A stretch of DNA of 64,000 nt from Clostridium sp. AM58-1XD (GCF_003464085.1 NZ_QSDR01000023.1:13382-77381); one strand, 5' to 3'; counted from the first letter of the stretch, positions 54,036 through 63,859 are shown. The notes: generated by a model from the sequence alone, not told the origin. Numbers and translations are program-made.

Positions 54036-55772
54036 TTACTGTTTGATTGGGATACAGATGGTTATGACGGTTCCTGTTCCGCAGATGCTGGTTACTTTTA
54101 ATCCGTAGGCTCGCCGTAATACAGGGACAGACGACGGCTTATATTCTTTAAACCGATGGAAGAGGAAGAAAGAGAGGTATCGTTAAGCCTTTTATTCAGG
54201 GCGTCCAGCTCGCCTGGAGAAATGCCGTTTCCGTTGTCGGATACTGTGAAATAAAGCCGGCCGTCCTCCTGGTATCCTAAAATGTCAATATCGATCCGGC
54301 TTGATTGATTCATTCCATGGACGATGGCATTCTCTACAAGGGGCTGGAACAATAGTTTTATCGTTTTAAAGGACAGGAGCTCATCGGGAACACAGATATT
54401 CGTATGAATTGCATTTTCATAGTGATAGGACATGAGCGTAATATATTCATTTAGACGCAGGAATTCTTCTCTCAGTGTCACTTCCGCTCCTGTATTACGC
54501 AGCCCGTACTGCAGGTTGTGTCCCAGGAGCTCCGCCATTTCCGAGACCTTGTAATCCTTATTGATATAAGCTCTCATACGCATACATTCCAGAGTATTGT
54601 AAAGATAATGAGGATTGATCTGTGTCCTCAAAAGCTGAAGTTCCAGGTCCCTTTCAAAAATATCCTTTCTCAAAATTTTATTGACGAGAAATTCGATGCG
54701 CCGGCTCATTTTATTGAAGGCGGACGAAAGCATGTAGAGTTCCGGAGAAAGATTTCCGTCTTCTACCGTTGGAAAACAATCTAATTCCAATTGATTGCAT
54801 GCGGCGGCCAGCTGAGTGATAGGACGATTAATGCTCTGCAGAACGTGATGGAAAAAGAAGACAATGGACAACAAAAGTATGCTTAGAATTATAAAAAACA
54901 TAATATGTATACCGGAAACGGCATATCTGATGTTATTGAGAGGTGTCTGTATGACAACCTGGTACGTGTCTCCCCTTGTGAGCTGGTACAGGCTGAATGA
55001 AGGACCTTCTTTTTTATAAAAAAGGCCGTTCCGTATTCGCCAGACGGCTTATGATCTCGGGGCTGGGGAACAGATCCCCGGCAATATAACGGCCGCCTTC
55101 CATGACAGCATATGTTTGGTTGGAAAATGGTTTTACTTTGGAAAAATATTCATCCAGGTCGGTACTGTAAATGCTCAGGACAATCAGTCCCACGGGACGG
55201 TACCGCTCTACATTCATGACAGCGCGGGCAATGTAATAACAGGAGGGGGAGTGATCCCCCTTTACCGCGTCTTTAATGGAGTTAACAGGAAAAAGGCAGG
55301 CGCCGCCTGAACGATTAAGGGCGTATTGAAACCATGGACTCTGTGAGGAGGCTTTTGTAAAAAAGTAGTCGATGTCATTTGCCTGGCAGTATATTCCATT
55401 TCCGTTTAAATCGTAAATACTGATTCCCTGGAGGGATTTATTATTGTTCAGGTGAGTGATAATATTATCGGCAATCAGCCGTGTTTCGCTGTAATTTGAC
55501 AGAAAAGTATCGTGGGATAAGGAGGAATAAACCGTATTTTTATAGGAGCCGGGAATTTGGGTAATGGGAAATGCGGATAAATCGGCAATCGTCTCTGTTC
55601 TCATTGAGAAATTCTGCAGGATATAAGCGCCGGCGGCATTGTTTTGAGACAGATATTTCTGCAGCCTGTCCTGAACTGCATTGACAGCAGAGTATAAAAA
55701 GAATGTTATGACAATCAGACATTGCAAAAACGTGAGCAGTATAATTTTTTTTCTTATAGGCAGATTCCACAT
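54036..55772 (-). CDS. Sensor histidine kinase (YesM/LytS type), two frameshifts
   Basis: About 580 residues if bases are restored. N-terminal membrane helix (KKIILLTFLQCLIVITFFLYS), an outer sensor domain to about 250, a second helix (MFFIILSILLLSIVFFF), HAMP-like segment, then His_kinase with QINPHYLYNTLECM (phospho-His) and HATPase with NGNGISPGELDAL. Breaks: near 55029 the frame moves before LFYKKEGPSFSLYQLTRGD, and near 54107 one base is missing before YGLKVTSICGTGTVITICIP. It probably senses an extracellular sugar together with the importer and phosphorylates the response regulator. Confidence 0.86.
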
Positions 55773-55967
55773 ACGCTTCTCCTGTTGTAAGTATTTTCAA
55801 ATATTATAAAATAAATAGATGGAAAATACAATTTATTCGAATGGAAATATCTGGTAATTAATGGGGCAATCTTAGAAAATGGCAAAATAAGTTCTTTGCG
55901 GGTATTTTTTTGCGAATATAAAAGCTTATAATAAAACCACCATAGAATATGCGGAGGAGGAAAGGAA

Positions 55968-57245
55968 ATGAGCAGAAGAAGGAATATAATGATAGGAATC
56001 ATGGCCGCAGCGTGTGCGGCATCGCTGATTGCCTGCGGAGGGAAAAATCAGGCGACAGGAACAGAAGAGCAGCGTCAGTCATCATCAGAGGAGCAGGTGG
56101 AACTGGATATGTTTTTCCTGAAACCGGAAAATATCGACATACTGGAGGAGATCGCTGATGATTTCACAGAGGAGCATCCGAATGTTAAAATCACCATGCA
56201 GCATGGCACAAAGGAACAGCTTCTATCCAGAATTGCCACAAACGATATTCCGGATATATTGCAGACGTGGCCGTCACAGACACTGTTTCAGAACATGATG
56301 GGAGAAGGGCTTCTGATGGACCTTTCAGAGCAGGAATGTGTTACCAGAATGCTAGAAAGCATCAGAGAATCCACAAAGCATGAAGACGGAAAAGACTATG
56401 CGGTATCGGTGACGATCAATTCCGGAGCGATGTTTTATAATCAGGGAATGTTTAAAGAGCTGGGGATCGCAGAGCCTGAGACGTTGGACGATCTGTGGGC
56501 GGCATGTGAACGCCTCAAAGAAGCAGGAGTGACGCCTTTTGCGTGCCCGGATAAAGATGTGGCTGCATTGGGAAATGTATTTGACCGCTTTATCGGTTCT
56601 AATATCGACCACGAATTCTACAAATTCAGTGAAAAGGTTGCGGCAGGTGAGGCCTCTTATAAAGACCATCCTGATTTGAGAAAATATCTGGAAGTCTATC
56701 TGAGGATTAGGGAGAATACGGACGGCAATTCTCTTGGAACTTCTCCTGATGATATGAAAAACGCGTTCGCGAACGGAAAGGCGGGATTCATTCTCGGAGG
56801 AACATACGACTTGTCCCTTGTACAGAGCCTGAATCCGGAAACAGAAATCGGCTGGATGTATTTTCCTGAAATTGTTGAGGGAGTGGAGCCATGGCCATGC
56901 GGTTCTGTGGATACGGCAGTGTCCGTCTCTTCAGGAACGAAGCACCCGGAGGAAGCTTTGGCATTCGTCGAGTATTTCGTATCTCCGGAGGTGGCGCAGA
57001 AATATGCGGACGCGGACAAAAATCCGAATCTGATCAAGGGCGTAAAGGTGGACGTACCTCAGTTTGAGACTTTGACAAAGGATATTGAGGACGGAAAATT
57101 TGCAAGCATGTCGGCAAATGAATGGCCGCCTTCCCTGAGAAATGAAACGGCCGTCTATGTGCAGCAGCTGATTATGGATAAAGATATCGAGGCGTTCCTG
57201 GAGAACTTCGACCAGGTCACAAGAGAATGCTATCAGAACCAATGA
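55968..57245 (+). CDS. Sugar ABC transporter substrate-binding lipoprotein (family 1)
   Basis: 425 residues. The lipoprotein signal ends in LIAC (Cys about 23). The mature part is a MalE/SBP_bac_1-type binding protein: FTEEHPNVKITMQHGTKEQL, NDIPDILQTWPSQTLF, FYNQGMFKELGI and VSVSSGTKHPEEALAFVEYF. It captures a sugar or oligosaccharide outside the membrane for the two permeases downstream. GGAGGAGGAAAGGAA precedes the ATG. It is divergent from the two-component system. Confidence 0.88.
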   Translation: MSRRRNIMIGIMAAACAASLIACGGKNQATGTEEQRQSSSEEQVELDMFFLKPENIDILEEIADDFTEEHPNVKITMQHGTKEQLLSRIATNDIPDILQTWPSQTLFQNMMGEGLLMDLSEQECVTRMLESIRESTKHEDGKDYAVSVTINSGAMFYNQGMFKELGIAEPETLDDLWAACERLKEAGVTPFACPDKDVAALGNVFDRFIGSNIDHEFYKFSEKVAAGEASYKDHPDLRKYLEVYLRIRENTDGNSLGTSPDDMKNAFANGKAGFILGGTYDLSLVQSLNPETEIGWMYFPEIVEGVEPWPCGSVDTAVSVSSGTKHPEEALAFVEYFVSPEVAQKYADADKNPNLIKGVKVDVPQFETLTKDIEDGKFASMSANEWPPSLRNETAVYVQQLIMDKDIEAFLENFDQVTRECYQNQ

Positions 57246-57253
57246 AAAATAAC

Positions 57254-57304
57254 GACGCGCAGGGAACGAGCATAATAAAAAAGTGACGCGCAGGGAAAGC
57301 GGGG
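57254..57304 (+). repeat. GACGCGC element, two partial copies
   Basis: GACGCGCAGGGAA occurs at 57254 and again from 57285, 31 nt apart, related to the 64-bp repeats at 24273 and 24377. The second copy adjoins the ribosome site of the permease gene (GGGGAG before ATG 57312). Confidence 0.6.
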
Positions 57305-57311
57305 AGAATAC

Positions 57312-58193
57312 ATGAATGTAAAAGTGAAGTTTAACGGGAAGAAGCTGACACACGCGATGTTTGTAGCCCCCAGCCTGGCGCTGTACACCTTCTTTTCCAT
57401 TCTTCCGATTCTGCTTGGGATTTACTACAGCTTTACCAACTGGAACGGGATTGCGAGAAAATATAAGTTTATAGGACTGGACAATTATAAGAGAATGCTT
57501 TCGGATGCCCGCTTTTTGCGCGCGGTCAGATTCAACGTGAAATATGCGGCTATGCTGATTGTCTGCATCGTGCTTTTGAGCCTCGTTATGGGAATGATGC
57601 TGAACAGGAACATTCCGGGAAAATCGTTTTTTCGGGCGGCATATTTTTTCCCGGCTGTTATCAGCCTGATTACGTCTGGGCTGATTTTCAACCAGATTTA
57701 CGGATATGTTCTCCCGGAACTGGGGAAGATGGCCGGGATCGGATTGCTGGGAAAGAACATTCTGGCCTCGCCTAAGACGGCCATTTTTGGAATCCTTATC
57801 ACCCATGTCTGGCAGGGGACGGCAGTGCCTACGGTACTGATCATGGCGGGGCTTCAAACAGTGCCGGAAGAATTAAAAGAAGCTGCAATGCTGGACGGAG
57901 CAACGCCGTTTCAGGTATTCCGGTATATCACGCTGCCGTTTCTGCTCCCTGTGATCAGCATGATCTTAGTGCTCGTTTTAAAAGACGGCCTGATGGTATA
58001 CGACTATATTCTCACCCTCACTACAGGGGGGCCGGCCGGCGCTACGGAGAGTATTACCATGCTTTTGTTCCGCCAGGGATTCGAAGAGATGAAGTTCAGT
58101 TATGCCATATCACAGGCGATTACAGCAGCTGTTGTGATTATTGCCGTATCCGTTATGCAGATCAGTTTTACAAACAGAAAGAAGGTATATTGA
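57312..58193 (+). CDS. Sugar ABC transporter permease (MalF/UgpA-like)
   Basis: 293 residues with about six membrane helices. Start region VAPSLALYTFFSILPILLGI and the first cytoplasmic loop are typical; the EAA coupling loop is EELKEAAMLDGATPFQVFRYITLP. It forms the import channel with the next permease, whose start overlaps its stop by 4 nt. Confidence 0.9.
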   Translation: MNVKVKFNGKKLTHAMFVAPSLALYTFFSILPILLGIYYSFTNWNGIARKYKFIGLDNYKRMLSDARFLRAVRFNVKYAAMLIVCIVLLSLVMGMMLNRNIPGKSFFRAAYFFPAVISLITSGLIFNQIYGYVLPELGKMAGIGLLGKNILASPKTAIFGILITHVWQGTAVPTVLIMAGLQTVPEELKEAAMLDGATPFQVFRYITLPFLLPVISMILVLVLKDGLMVYDYILTLTTGGPAGATESITMLLFRQGFEEMKFSYAISQAITAAVVIIAVSVMQISFTNRKKVY

Positions 58194-59023
58194 TGAGAGA
58201 GAAGAGGAGCATAAATATCTTTATCGCAGTTTTTTTGGCAGCTTCTCTGATCAATGTAGCTTTTCCCTTCTATCTTACGGTCATTACATCTCTGAAAACG
58301 AATTCTGAGATTGCCAGAAGCTTTTTTGCCCTGCCTGCTGCTCCTAATTTGGATAACTTCAGGACAGTGATTGGGAAAGGCAACTATTTCAGCTCGCTCT
58401 TTAATTCGGTCTTTGTTACTGTAACAGGATTGGCGCTCATGTCCCTGCTGCTGCCGATGGCAGCTTATCCGATCGCCCGGAATATGAAAAAGAGCAGATT
58501 TTACAGATTCCTCTTTTACTTCATGGTGGCCGGAATCTTTATTCCTTTCCAGGTGAGGATGATGCCTATGGTGAAGCTCATGAATTTCCTGGGACTGATG
58601 AATCCGGTCGGCCTGGTCCTGCTGTATCTGGCAGGTTCCACGTGCGAAGGAATATTTCTTTACGTAGGATATTTCGGTTCAATACCGACGGATTTAGAGG
58701 AAGCTGCCTATATTGACGGGGCGACTACGAGGCAGATATTTTTTAAAATTGTCAAACCGCTTCTGAGACCGATGACAGCGACTATTTTAATAAAAAACGG
58801 GCTGTGGATGTGGAACGACTATCTGATGCCGAGCCTCGTGCTCACAAAACCGGAATACTATACGCTGCAGCTGTTTCAGTACATATTTAAAGGGGAAAAT
58901 ATGACGGATTACTCCCTCGTGTTCGCTTCCTTCCTGCTGGGCATGCTTCCGGTCATGGTTCTGTATGTATTTATGCAGAAACGGATTATCGGTGGTATGA
59001 TGTCGGGAGCGGTAAAGGGGTAG
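58190..59023 (+). CDS. Sugar ABC transporter permease (MalG/UgpE-like)
   Basis: 277 residues, about six membrane helices. EAA loop DLEEAAYIDGATTRQIFFKIVKPL and the end region YVFMQKRIIGGMMSGAVKG are family hallmarks. ATG overlaps the end of the first permease by 4 nt, ensuring equal output. Partner of the ATPase at 59965, which belongs to the same operon but follows the cupin gene. Confidence 0.9.
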   Translation: MMREKRSINIFIAVFLAASLINVAFPFYLTVITSLKTNSEIARSFFALPAAPNLDNFRTVIGKGNYFSSLFNSVFVTVTGLALMSLLLPMAAYPIARNMKKSRFYRFLFYFMVAGIFIPFQVRMMPMVKLMNFLGLMNPVGLVLLYLAGSTCEGIFLYVGYFGSIPTDLEEAAYIDGATTRQIFFKIVKPLLRPMTATILIKNGLWMWNDYLMPSLVLTKPEYYTLQLFQYIFKGENMTDYSLVFASFLLGMLPVMVLYVFMQKRIIGGMMSGAVKG

Positions 59024-59029
59024 GGCAAG

Positions 59030-59110
59030 GCTGAAGTCTGAAAGGCGAAGGCAAAAAAGGCAAAGACGAAAAAGGTAAAGGCAAAAAGGTAAAGGCGCAA
59101 GGGCGCCTGA
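59030..59110 (+). repeat. Purine-rich low-complexity tract
   Basis: Imperfect tandem units such as GGCAAAGACGAAAAA, GGTAAAGGCAAAAA and GGTAAAGGCG fill the gap between the permease and cupin genes. No coding frame is supported. Confidence 0.5.
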
Positions 59111-59152
59111 GAGGAAGGATGAGTAAAACAGAGAGGAGATTAAAAGAAAGAC

Positions 59153-59920
59153 ATGAATACATGTGCAGATATTTTGACGACGAGAGCAAAGGTGAAGAAG
59201 GGCTCCTATGCGCTGGTGCCGCCGGTCGGGCCTGTGACTAACATGATTCCGGAGATGGAAAACTGCCAGGTTTATATTTTAGCTGCCAGAGAATTGGGCG
59301 CAGATTTTATTCAGTATTATGTGCAGGCAGAGCCTGGGTGCGGTACCAACAGGATATTTGCAGGGGAAAAGGGGATTGAGGCGTTTGTATTTGTGCTGGA
59401 AGGCACATGTGTGATGAAATGCTGCGGTCAGTCCTTCCAGGCGGCAGGACACTCATTTCTGTCTTCCCCGCCGGGGGCTGGAATTGAATTTGTAAATGAC
59501 GGCGACCATCCGGTAAAACTGCTGATTCAGACGAGGCGTTACATTCCGCTGGAGGGGACTCCGGTTCCTTCCGTTCTGTTCGGCAATGCGGACGATGTGG
59601 AAGCGGTCATGTGCGATGGAAAAGACGACAATGTAATTAGGGAACTGATCCCGCAGGATTTGTCATACGATATCCAGATGAGCGTCATCACTTTTTATCC
59701 GGGAGCCAGCCATACATTTTTGGAATGCCATTTTCAGGAGCATGGGCTGTACTGTCTGGAAGGCGCGGCCAGTTATATGATGAGCGACACATGGACGATG
59801 ATAAAAAAGGACGATTTTTTATGGATCGGAGCGTTTGTTCCCCATGGATGCTACTGTGCCGGAAACCACGCATTCTCTTACCTGTATTCAAAAGTCGTAA
59901 ACCGTACTCCGGCGCTTTGA
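59153..59920 (+). CDS. Bicupin protein, (S)-ureidoglycine aminohydrolase (AllE)-like
   Basis: 255 residues with two cupin domains, as in AllE. The second domain carries the metal-binding series E-x-H-x-x-x-H in LECHFQEHGLYCLEGAASYM and FLWIGAFVPHGCYCAG; in classic AllE a Gln occupies the place of the His in FVPH. AllE releases ammonia from ureidoglycine in purine (allantoin) breakdown. No other allantoin genes are near, and the gene sits inside a sugar-importer operon, so a different substrate, perhaps a sugar or sugar acid, is possible. Ribosome site AGGAG is far (15 nt), so expression may be weak. Confidence 0.75.
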   Translation: MNTCADILTTRAKVKKGSYALVPPVGPVTNMIPEMENCQVYILAARELGADFIQYYVQAEPGCGTNRIFAGEKGIEAFVFVLEGTCVMKCCGQSFQAAGHSFLSSPPGAGIEFVNDGDHPVKLLIQTRRYIPLEGTPVPSVLFGNADDVEAVMCDGKDDNVIRELIPQDLSYDIQMSVITFYPGASHTFLECHFQEHGLYCLEGAASYMMSDTWTMIKKDDFLWIGAFVPHGCYCAGNHAFSYLYSKVVNRTPAL

Positions 59921-59964
59921 GAGTGAGCTTTGGGATAAGGAAAGAAAGGGAAGGAGGAATATAA

Positions 59965-61074
59965 ATGGCCGATATATCGCTGAAACATATTTGCAAGGTG
60001 TATTCCAACGGTTACGAGGCAGTAAAGGATTTTGACATGGAGATCAGGGACAGAGAATTTATCATTTTTGTCGGTCCCTCCGGCTGCGGCAAATCCACAA
60101 CGCTGCGGATGATTGCCGGGCTGGAAGAGATATCTTCTGGAGAACTAAAAATAGGAGATCAGATCGTAAATAATATGGAACCGAAAGACAGAGACATTGC
60201 AATGGTCTTTCAGAATTATGCCCTATATCCCCATATGACCGTGTATGACAACATTGCATTTGGATTAAAGTTGAGACACATCCCAAAAGTCCAGATTGAT
60301 CAAATGGTTCGGGAAGCGGCTAAAATTCTGGATTTGGAACGGCTGCTGGACAGAAAGCCGAAGGCCCTGTCAGGAGGCCAGAGGCAGCGCGTCGCGATGG
60401 GACGGGCGATCGTAAGAAAACCAAAGGTATTTTTAATGGACGAGCCGTTGTCGAATTTAGACGCCAAACTTAGAGTTCAGATGAGAAGTGAAATTTCAAA
60501 GCTGCATAAAAGGCTGGGGGCTACGATTATTTATGTTACACATGATCAGACGGAAGCGATGACTCTGGGAACGAGAATCGTAGTATTAAAGGACGGCGTG
60601 ATCCAGCAGATCGATTCTCCTCAGAATCTCTACCATGCTCCCAAAAATCAGTTTGTAGCAGGATTTATCGGTTCGCCTCAGATGAATTTCATCGATGTGG
60701 TGTGTAGAGAGGAGAACGAGTGTTTGTCCCTTGAATGGAACGGAAATTATGTACGGCTTACCGGTGAAAAAGCAAAAGAAATATATAAAAAAGGATACGT
60801 GAACAGGCAGGTAGTCATGGGGATACGGCCGGAATATCTGACAAATGATGAAAAGGCTGTACAGGAGGCGGAGACCGTGTTTGAAGCCAGAGCCTGCAAT
60901 TATGAATTACTGGGAGCAGAGGCGCTTCTCTACTGTGAAGCACAAAATATTTCTCTGACCGTTAGAGTCGGTTCTCAGACAGAAGTAAAGGAAGGGGATC
61001 GTGTAAGAATCGCTTTGGACGAAAGAAAAGTAAATGTATTCGATAAGGAATCGGGGGAAGCAATTGTAAATTGA
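59965..61074 (+). CDS. Sugar ABC transporter ATPase (MsmX/UgpC type)
   Basis: 369 residues. Walker A GPSGCGKST, Q-loop VFQNYALYPH, signature LSGGQRQR, Walker B VFLMDEPLSNLD, H-loop VTHDQTEAM, then a C-terminal OB/TOBE regulatory domain (about 240-369). Hydrolyses ATP for the importer encoded upstream and could also serve other sugar importers, as MsmX does. GGAAGGAGGAATATAA precedes the ATG. A strong terminator follows. Confidence 0.92.
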   Translation: MADISLKHICKVYSNGYEAVKDFDMEIRDREFIIFVGPSGCGKSTTLRMIAGLEEISSGELKIGDQIVNNMEPKDRDIAMVFQNYALYPHMTVYDNIAFGLKLRHIPKVQIDQMVREAAKILDLERLLDRKPKALSGGQRQRVAMGRAIVRKPKVFLMDEPLSNLDAKLRVQMRSEISKLHKRLGATIIYVTHDQTEAMTLGTRIVVLKDGVIQQIDSPQNLYHAPKNQFVAGFIGSPQMNFIDVVCREENECLSLEWNGNYVRLTGEKAKEIYKKGYVNRQVVMGIRPEYLTNDEKAVQEAETVFEARACNYELLGAEALLYCEAQNISLTVRVGSQTEVKEGDRVRIALDERKVNVFDKESGEAIVN

Positions 61075-61093
61075 CGTATCTGGCAGAGAGTAC

Positions 61094-61145
61094 AAAAGCA
61101 GAGGATCGCTTGACCGTGTTGACGGTCTCGCGATCCTCTGCTTTT
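61094..61145. terminator. Bidirectional terminator between the importer operon and the enolase-like gene
   Basis: A 16-bp perfect stem (AAAAGCAGAGGATCGC with GCGATCCTCTGCTTTT) is interrupted in the loop by a small GACCGT/ACGGTC hairpin; A-run and T-run on the two flanks serve both directions. Confidence 0.88.
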
Positions 61146-61151
61146 TGCGAA

Positions 61152-62437
61152 TCAGTCTTTCTCCCTGAACTTTAAAATCGGAGTAATATCAGACAGGCTG
61201 CATCCTGGATTCAAGTCGTGAACTCTCATTAAAAAATTCAGCTTGTCAATCCGTTCGCCGGAGCGGGGAGCGCCGTTTTTGATAAAGCCTACCTGCAGGC
61301 CGACAGCCAGATCCATGACCACGTCACCGATCACGCCTCCTGAACGGCCGGAAGGAGTTGCGATCAGCCCGCGTTCACTGGCATAAGAAAAGGTTTCCAG
61401 GGCTTCTGTTAATGTTCCGACCTGGTTAGGCTTGAGAATAAAACCGTCTATGGAATTGCTCTCGTATGCCCGTTTCAGCCTGTTCATGCTGGTTACGATG
61501 AAGTCGTCGCCCAGCAGATTTGTTCTTGTTATTTCCTGATGAGCCTTTTTAAAGCCGTCCCAGTCATTTTCATCCAGCAGATCTTCAATAAATACGAAAT
61601 CATATTTTTCCGTCAAATACTTCGCGTAACGGATCAGCTCATCGCCGGATATGCGTTTCCCTTTCATGAGATATGTATCAGATTCGTTGTCGTACATTTC
61701 GCTGGAGGCGCAGTCGAGAGCCAGGCCCATCTGATCTTTGTAGCCGCAGTTTGCAATTGCTTCGGAGATCAGGTCCAGAATGACTTCCGGATCCTCAGAA
61801 GGCGCGGCATACCCGTATGAAGAGGCTGTCTCCGGTTTCTTTCCCAAATATCTGGTTAATACTTTTTCGAGCTCCTGGAACGTCATGATGCCCATTTCCA
61901 CTGCATGTTCAATAGAGGAAGCGCCGTAGGGCATGATGATAAATTCGTTGAAAGGCTGGACCAGCCCGGGATAATGTCCGCCGTTAATGACGTTGAAGCT
62001 GGGGATCGGGATCGATTTTAAAGAGGTGCCTGCAATGTAGTCATACAGACTTTTGCGGCTGCAGCAGGCAGCGGCCCGAATCGCAGCGATCGATACGGAA
62101 TAAATGGCATTACCGCCCAGCTTTCTTTTATCAGGCGTGCCATCAAGGCTGATCATGATATGATCGAGGGCGCTCTGATCAGTGACGTCTTTGCCGGTTA
62201 GAGCAGGAGCGATATACCGGTTTACATGTTCCACGGCTTTGTGAACGCTTAAACCGTGGTACTCTTTTGGATTGCCGTCCCTGAGCACCCGGGATTCGTA
62301 TTTTCCGACGGATGAGCCTGTGGCGCGCAGCCACGGCCAATGTGGCCGTCGGAAGTTACGATATCCACTTCAACCATGGGACGGCATTTGCAGTCTACAA
62401 TCTGCCGTGCATGCACGGATTTAATTGCTGTATTCAT
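61152..62437 (-). CDS. Enolase-like protein with altered active-site motifs, frameshifted near 62322
   Basis: About 429 residues if one base is restored (GCGCCCACAGG read as GCGCCACAGG; then GSSVGKYESRVLRDG follows). Enolase parts kept: metal ligands in LALDCASSEMY, VFIEDLLDENDWDGF and GDDFIVTS, catalytic Lys in ILKPNQVGTLTEALE, and K in GFIKNGAP. Parts changed: GG-E/S-H-A reads GGHYPG, so the His159 equivalent is Tyr, and SHRSGETED reads SGRSGGVIGD, so the His373 equivalent is Gly. It is therefore uncertain that it dehydrates 2-phosphoglycerate. AGGAGGAAGAC precedes ATG 62437. It follows the glycerate kinase gene by 9 nt. Confidence 0.82.
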
Positions 62438-62446
62438 GTCTTCCTC

Positions 62447-63859
62447 CTATCCTTCATACTGATGCGGTTCAGGAACATACAGAATGTTGAAATCACACAG
62501 ATTTGTTCCTGTGTTGCCGGTAAAGACGGTGTCTCCGATCTCTGAAAGCGCCTCGAAACAGGAATGCCCCCGGAGCGCAGAGTGAAGGTCTATACCCTTT
62601 TTGAGAGCGGTGGCACAGCTTGTGGAGTCAGTGATGCCTCCGGCTACAAAAGACGTGCCGTCCGTACCTTCTGAATCGATGGAAAACATACAGGCTCCTT
62701 TTGTTTTGGAAGCGGAGAGGGCGAAGCTGGCTGTCAGTTCCTGAGAGGGACCGCCGTGGCCAAGAATCGTGCTGTTGTCCAGGATCTCTGTCGTAACTTC
62801 ACCGGAACTGAGGATCACGAGCGGCGGCTTTAACGGATTGCCGTAAGTCTGAATTTCCCGCGCAATCGAAGCAAAAAATGTGCCTGCGTCCCTGCTTTCT
62901 CCTTCCAGAAAAGAGGTCAGTATGACTGCGTTCAGTCCCAGCTCTTCGGCAGCTTTTTTGGCGCAGATACAGGAATCAGGAAGTGTATTTAAAAGAAAAT
63001 ATGTATTGTCGGGAAATGCTTTTGGAGTTTCGCATTCAGGACCGGCATTTGTCAGATAATCCACCACCGTTTTCGGAAGGCGGTCTGCAACATCGTATTT
63101 CTGGATAACGGCTTTGGCATCGTCCAGCGTCGTTTTATCAGGGCCAATTGGAGTGCTGGCATAGCTGGCGTAGGGGATACCGATATCTCCCGTAGCGGGA
63201 GTGCCAACGGCATCGCTGATTCCGAAGCCGATCATTTCGGCACCGGTCTGCTGAATACGTTTTGCGAGCATGCCGCCGTTCATCGCGGATATATGGCGGC
63301 GGATCGCGTTAATCTCATAAATATTAGCGCCTGATTTCAGCATAACATCAGTCGTATCGATCTCATCTTGAAGGGAAATTCCATCTATGGGACAGCTCAT
63401 AAGTGCGGAGCTTCCGCCGCTGATGGTACAGATGAAGAGGTCGTCCGGGCCGGCACTGTCTACGAGTTCCAGAATTTTTTGGCATGCGCGGTATCCTTCT
63501 TCATTGGGAAGCGGATGGCCGCCCACGTATACATCGGTATGGCAAAAGACATCGGTATCTTCTGAAATTTTTACGATTATGATGCCCTGGGTCAGGTAAT
63601 CGCCCAAAATCTCATCTACGGCCATAGCCATGTGATTGCATGCTTTTCCGGCGCCCAGTAGGTAAACGTGCCGCTTTTTAGATAAATCCCAGGAGCGGCT
63701 TCCGATATGCAGAACCGGCCCTTCCATGTGAGCGATACTTTTAATACGCTGATAAGAATCTAAATACTGCAAAGCTTTTTCTGCAATGCCCAGCACAATT
63801 TTTCTGGATTCGATGTCGCCATGAGAGCATAAAGCATTGCTGTTTCTGATTTTAATCAT
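62447..63859 (-). CDS. Glycerate 2-kinase (DUF4147/MOFRL type)
   Basis: 470 residues. N-terminal DUF4147 domain: LLGAGKACNHMAMAVDEIL, VYVGGHPLPNEEGYRA, CTISGGSSALMSCP and EINAIRRHISAMNGGMLAK; C-terminal MOFRL domain: SSGEVTTEILDNSTILGHGG, then SIDSEGTDGTSFVAGGITD. The enzyme phosphorylates D-glycerate to 2-phosphoglycerate, the substrate of enolase. A paired enolase-like gene directly downstream could take the product to PEP or a related compound. Leftward, first gene of its unit, with a strong promoter at 63938-63966. Confidence 0.9.
   Translation of the reverse strand: MIKIRNSNALCSHGDIESRKIVLGIAEKALQYLDSYQRIKSIAHMEGPVLHIGSRSWDLSKKRHVYLLGAGKACNHMAMAVDEILGDYLTQGIIIVKISEDTDVFCHTDVYVGGHPLPNEEGYRACQKILELVDSAGPDDLFICTISGGSSALMSCPIDGISLQDEIDTTDVMLKSGANIYEINAIRRHISAMNGGMLAKRIQQTGAEMIGFGISDAVGTPATGDIGIPYASYASTPIGPDKTTLDDAKAVIQKYDVADRLPKTVVDYLTNAGPECETPKAFPDNTYFLLNTLPDSCICAKKAAEELGLNAVILTSFLEGESRDAGTFFASIAREIQTYGNPLKPPLVILSSGEVTTEILDNSTILGHGGPSQELTASFALSASKTKGACMFSIDSEGTDGTSFVAGGITDSTSCATALKKGIDLHSALRGHSCFEALSEIGDTVFTGNTGTNLCDFNILYVPEPHQYEG

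Noticed and set aside
59030..59110. Coding repeat or C-terminal extension of the permease
   Set aside because: The permease ends with a stop at its usual length; the purine-rich units have no fixed three-base periodicity.
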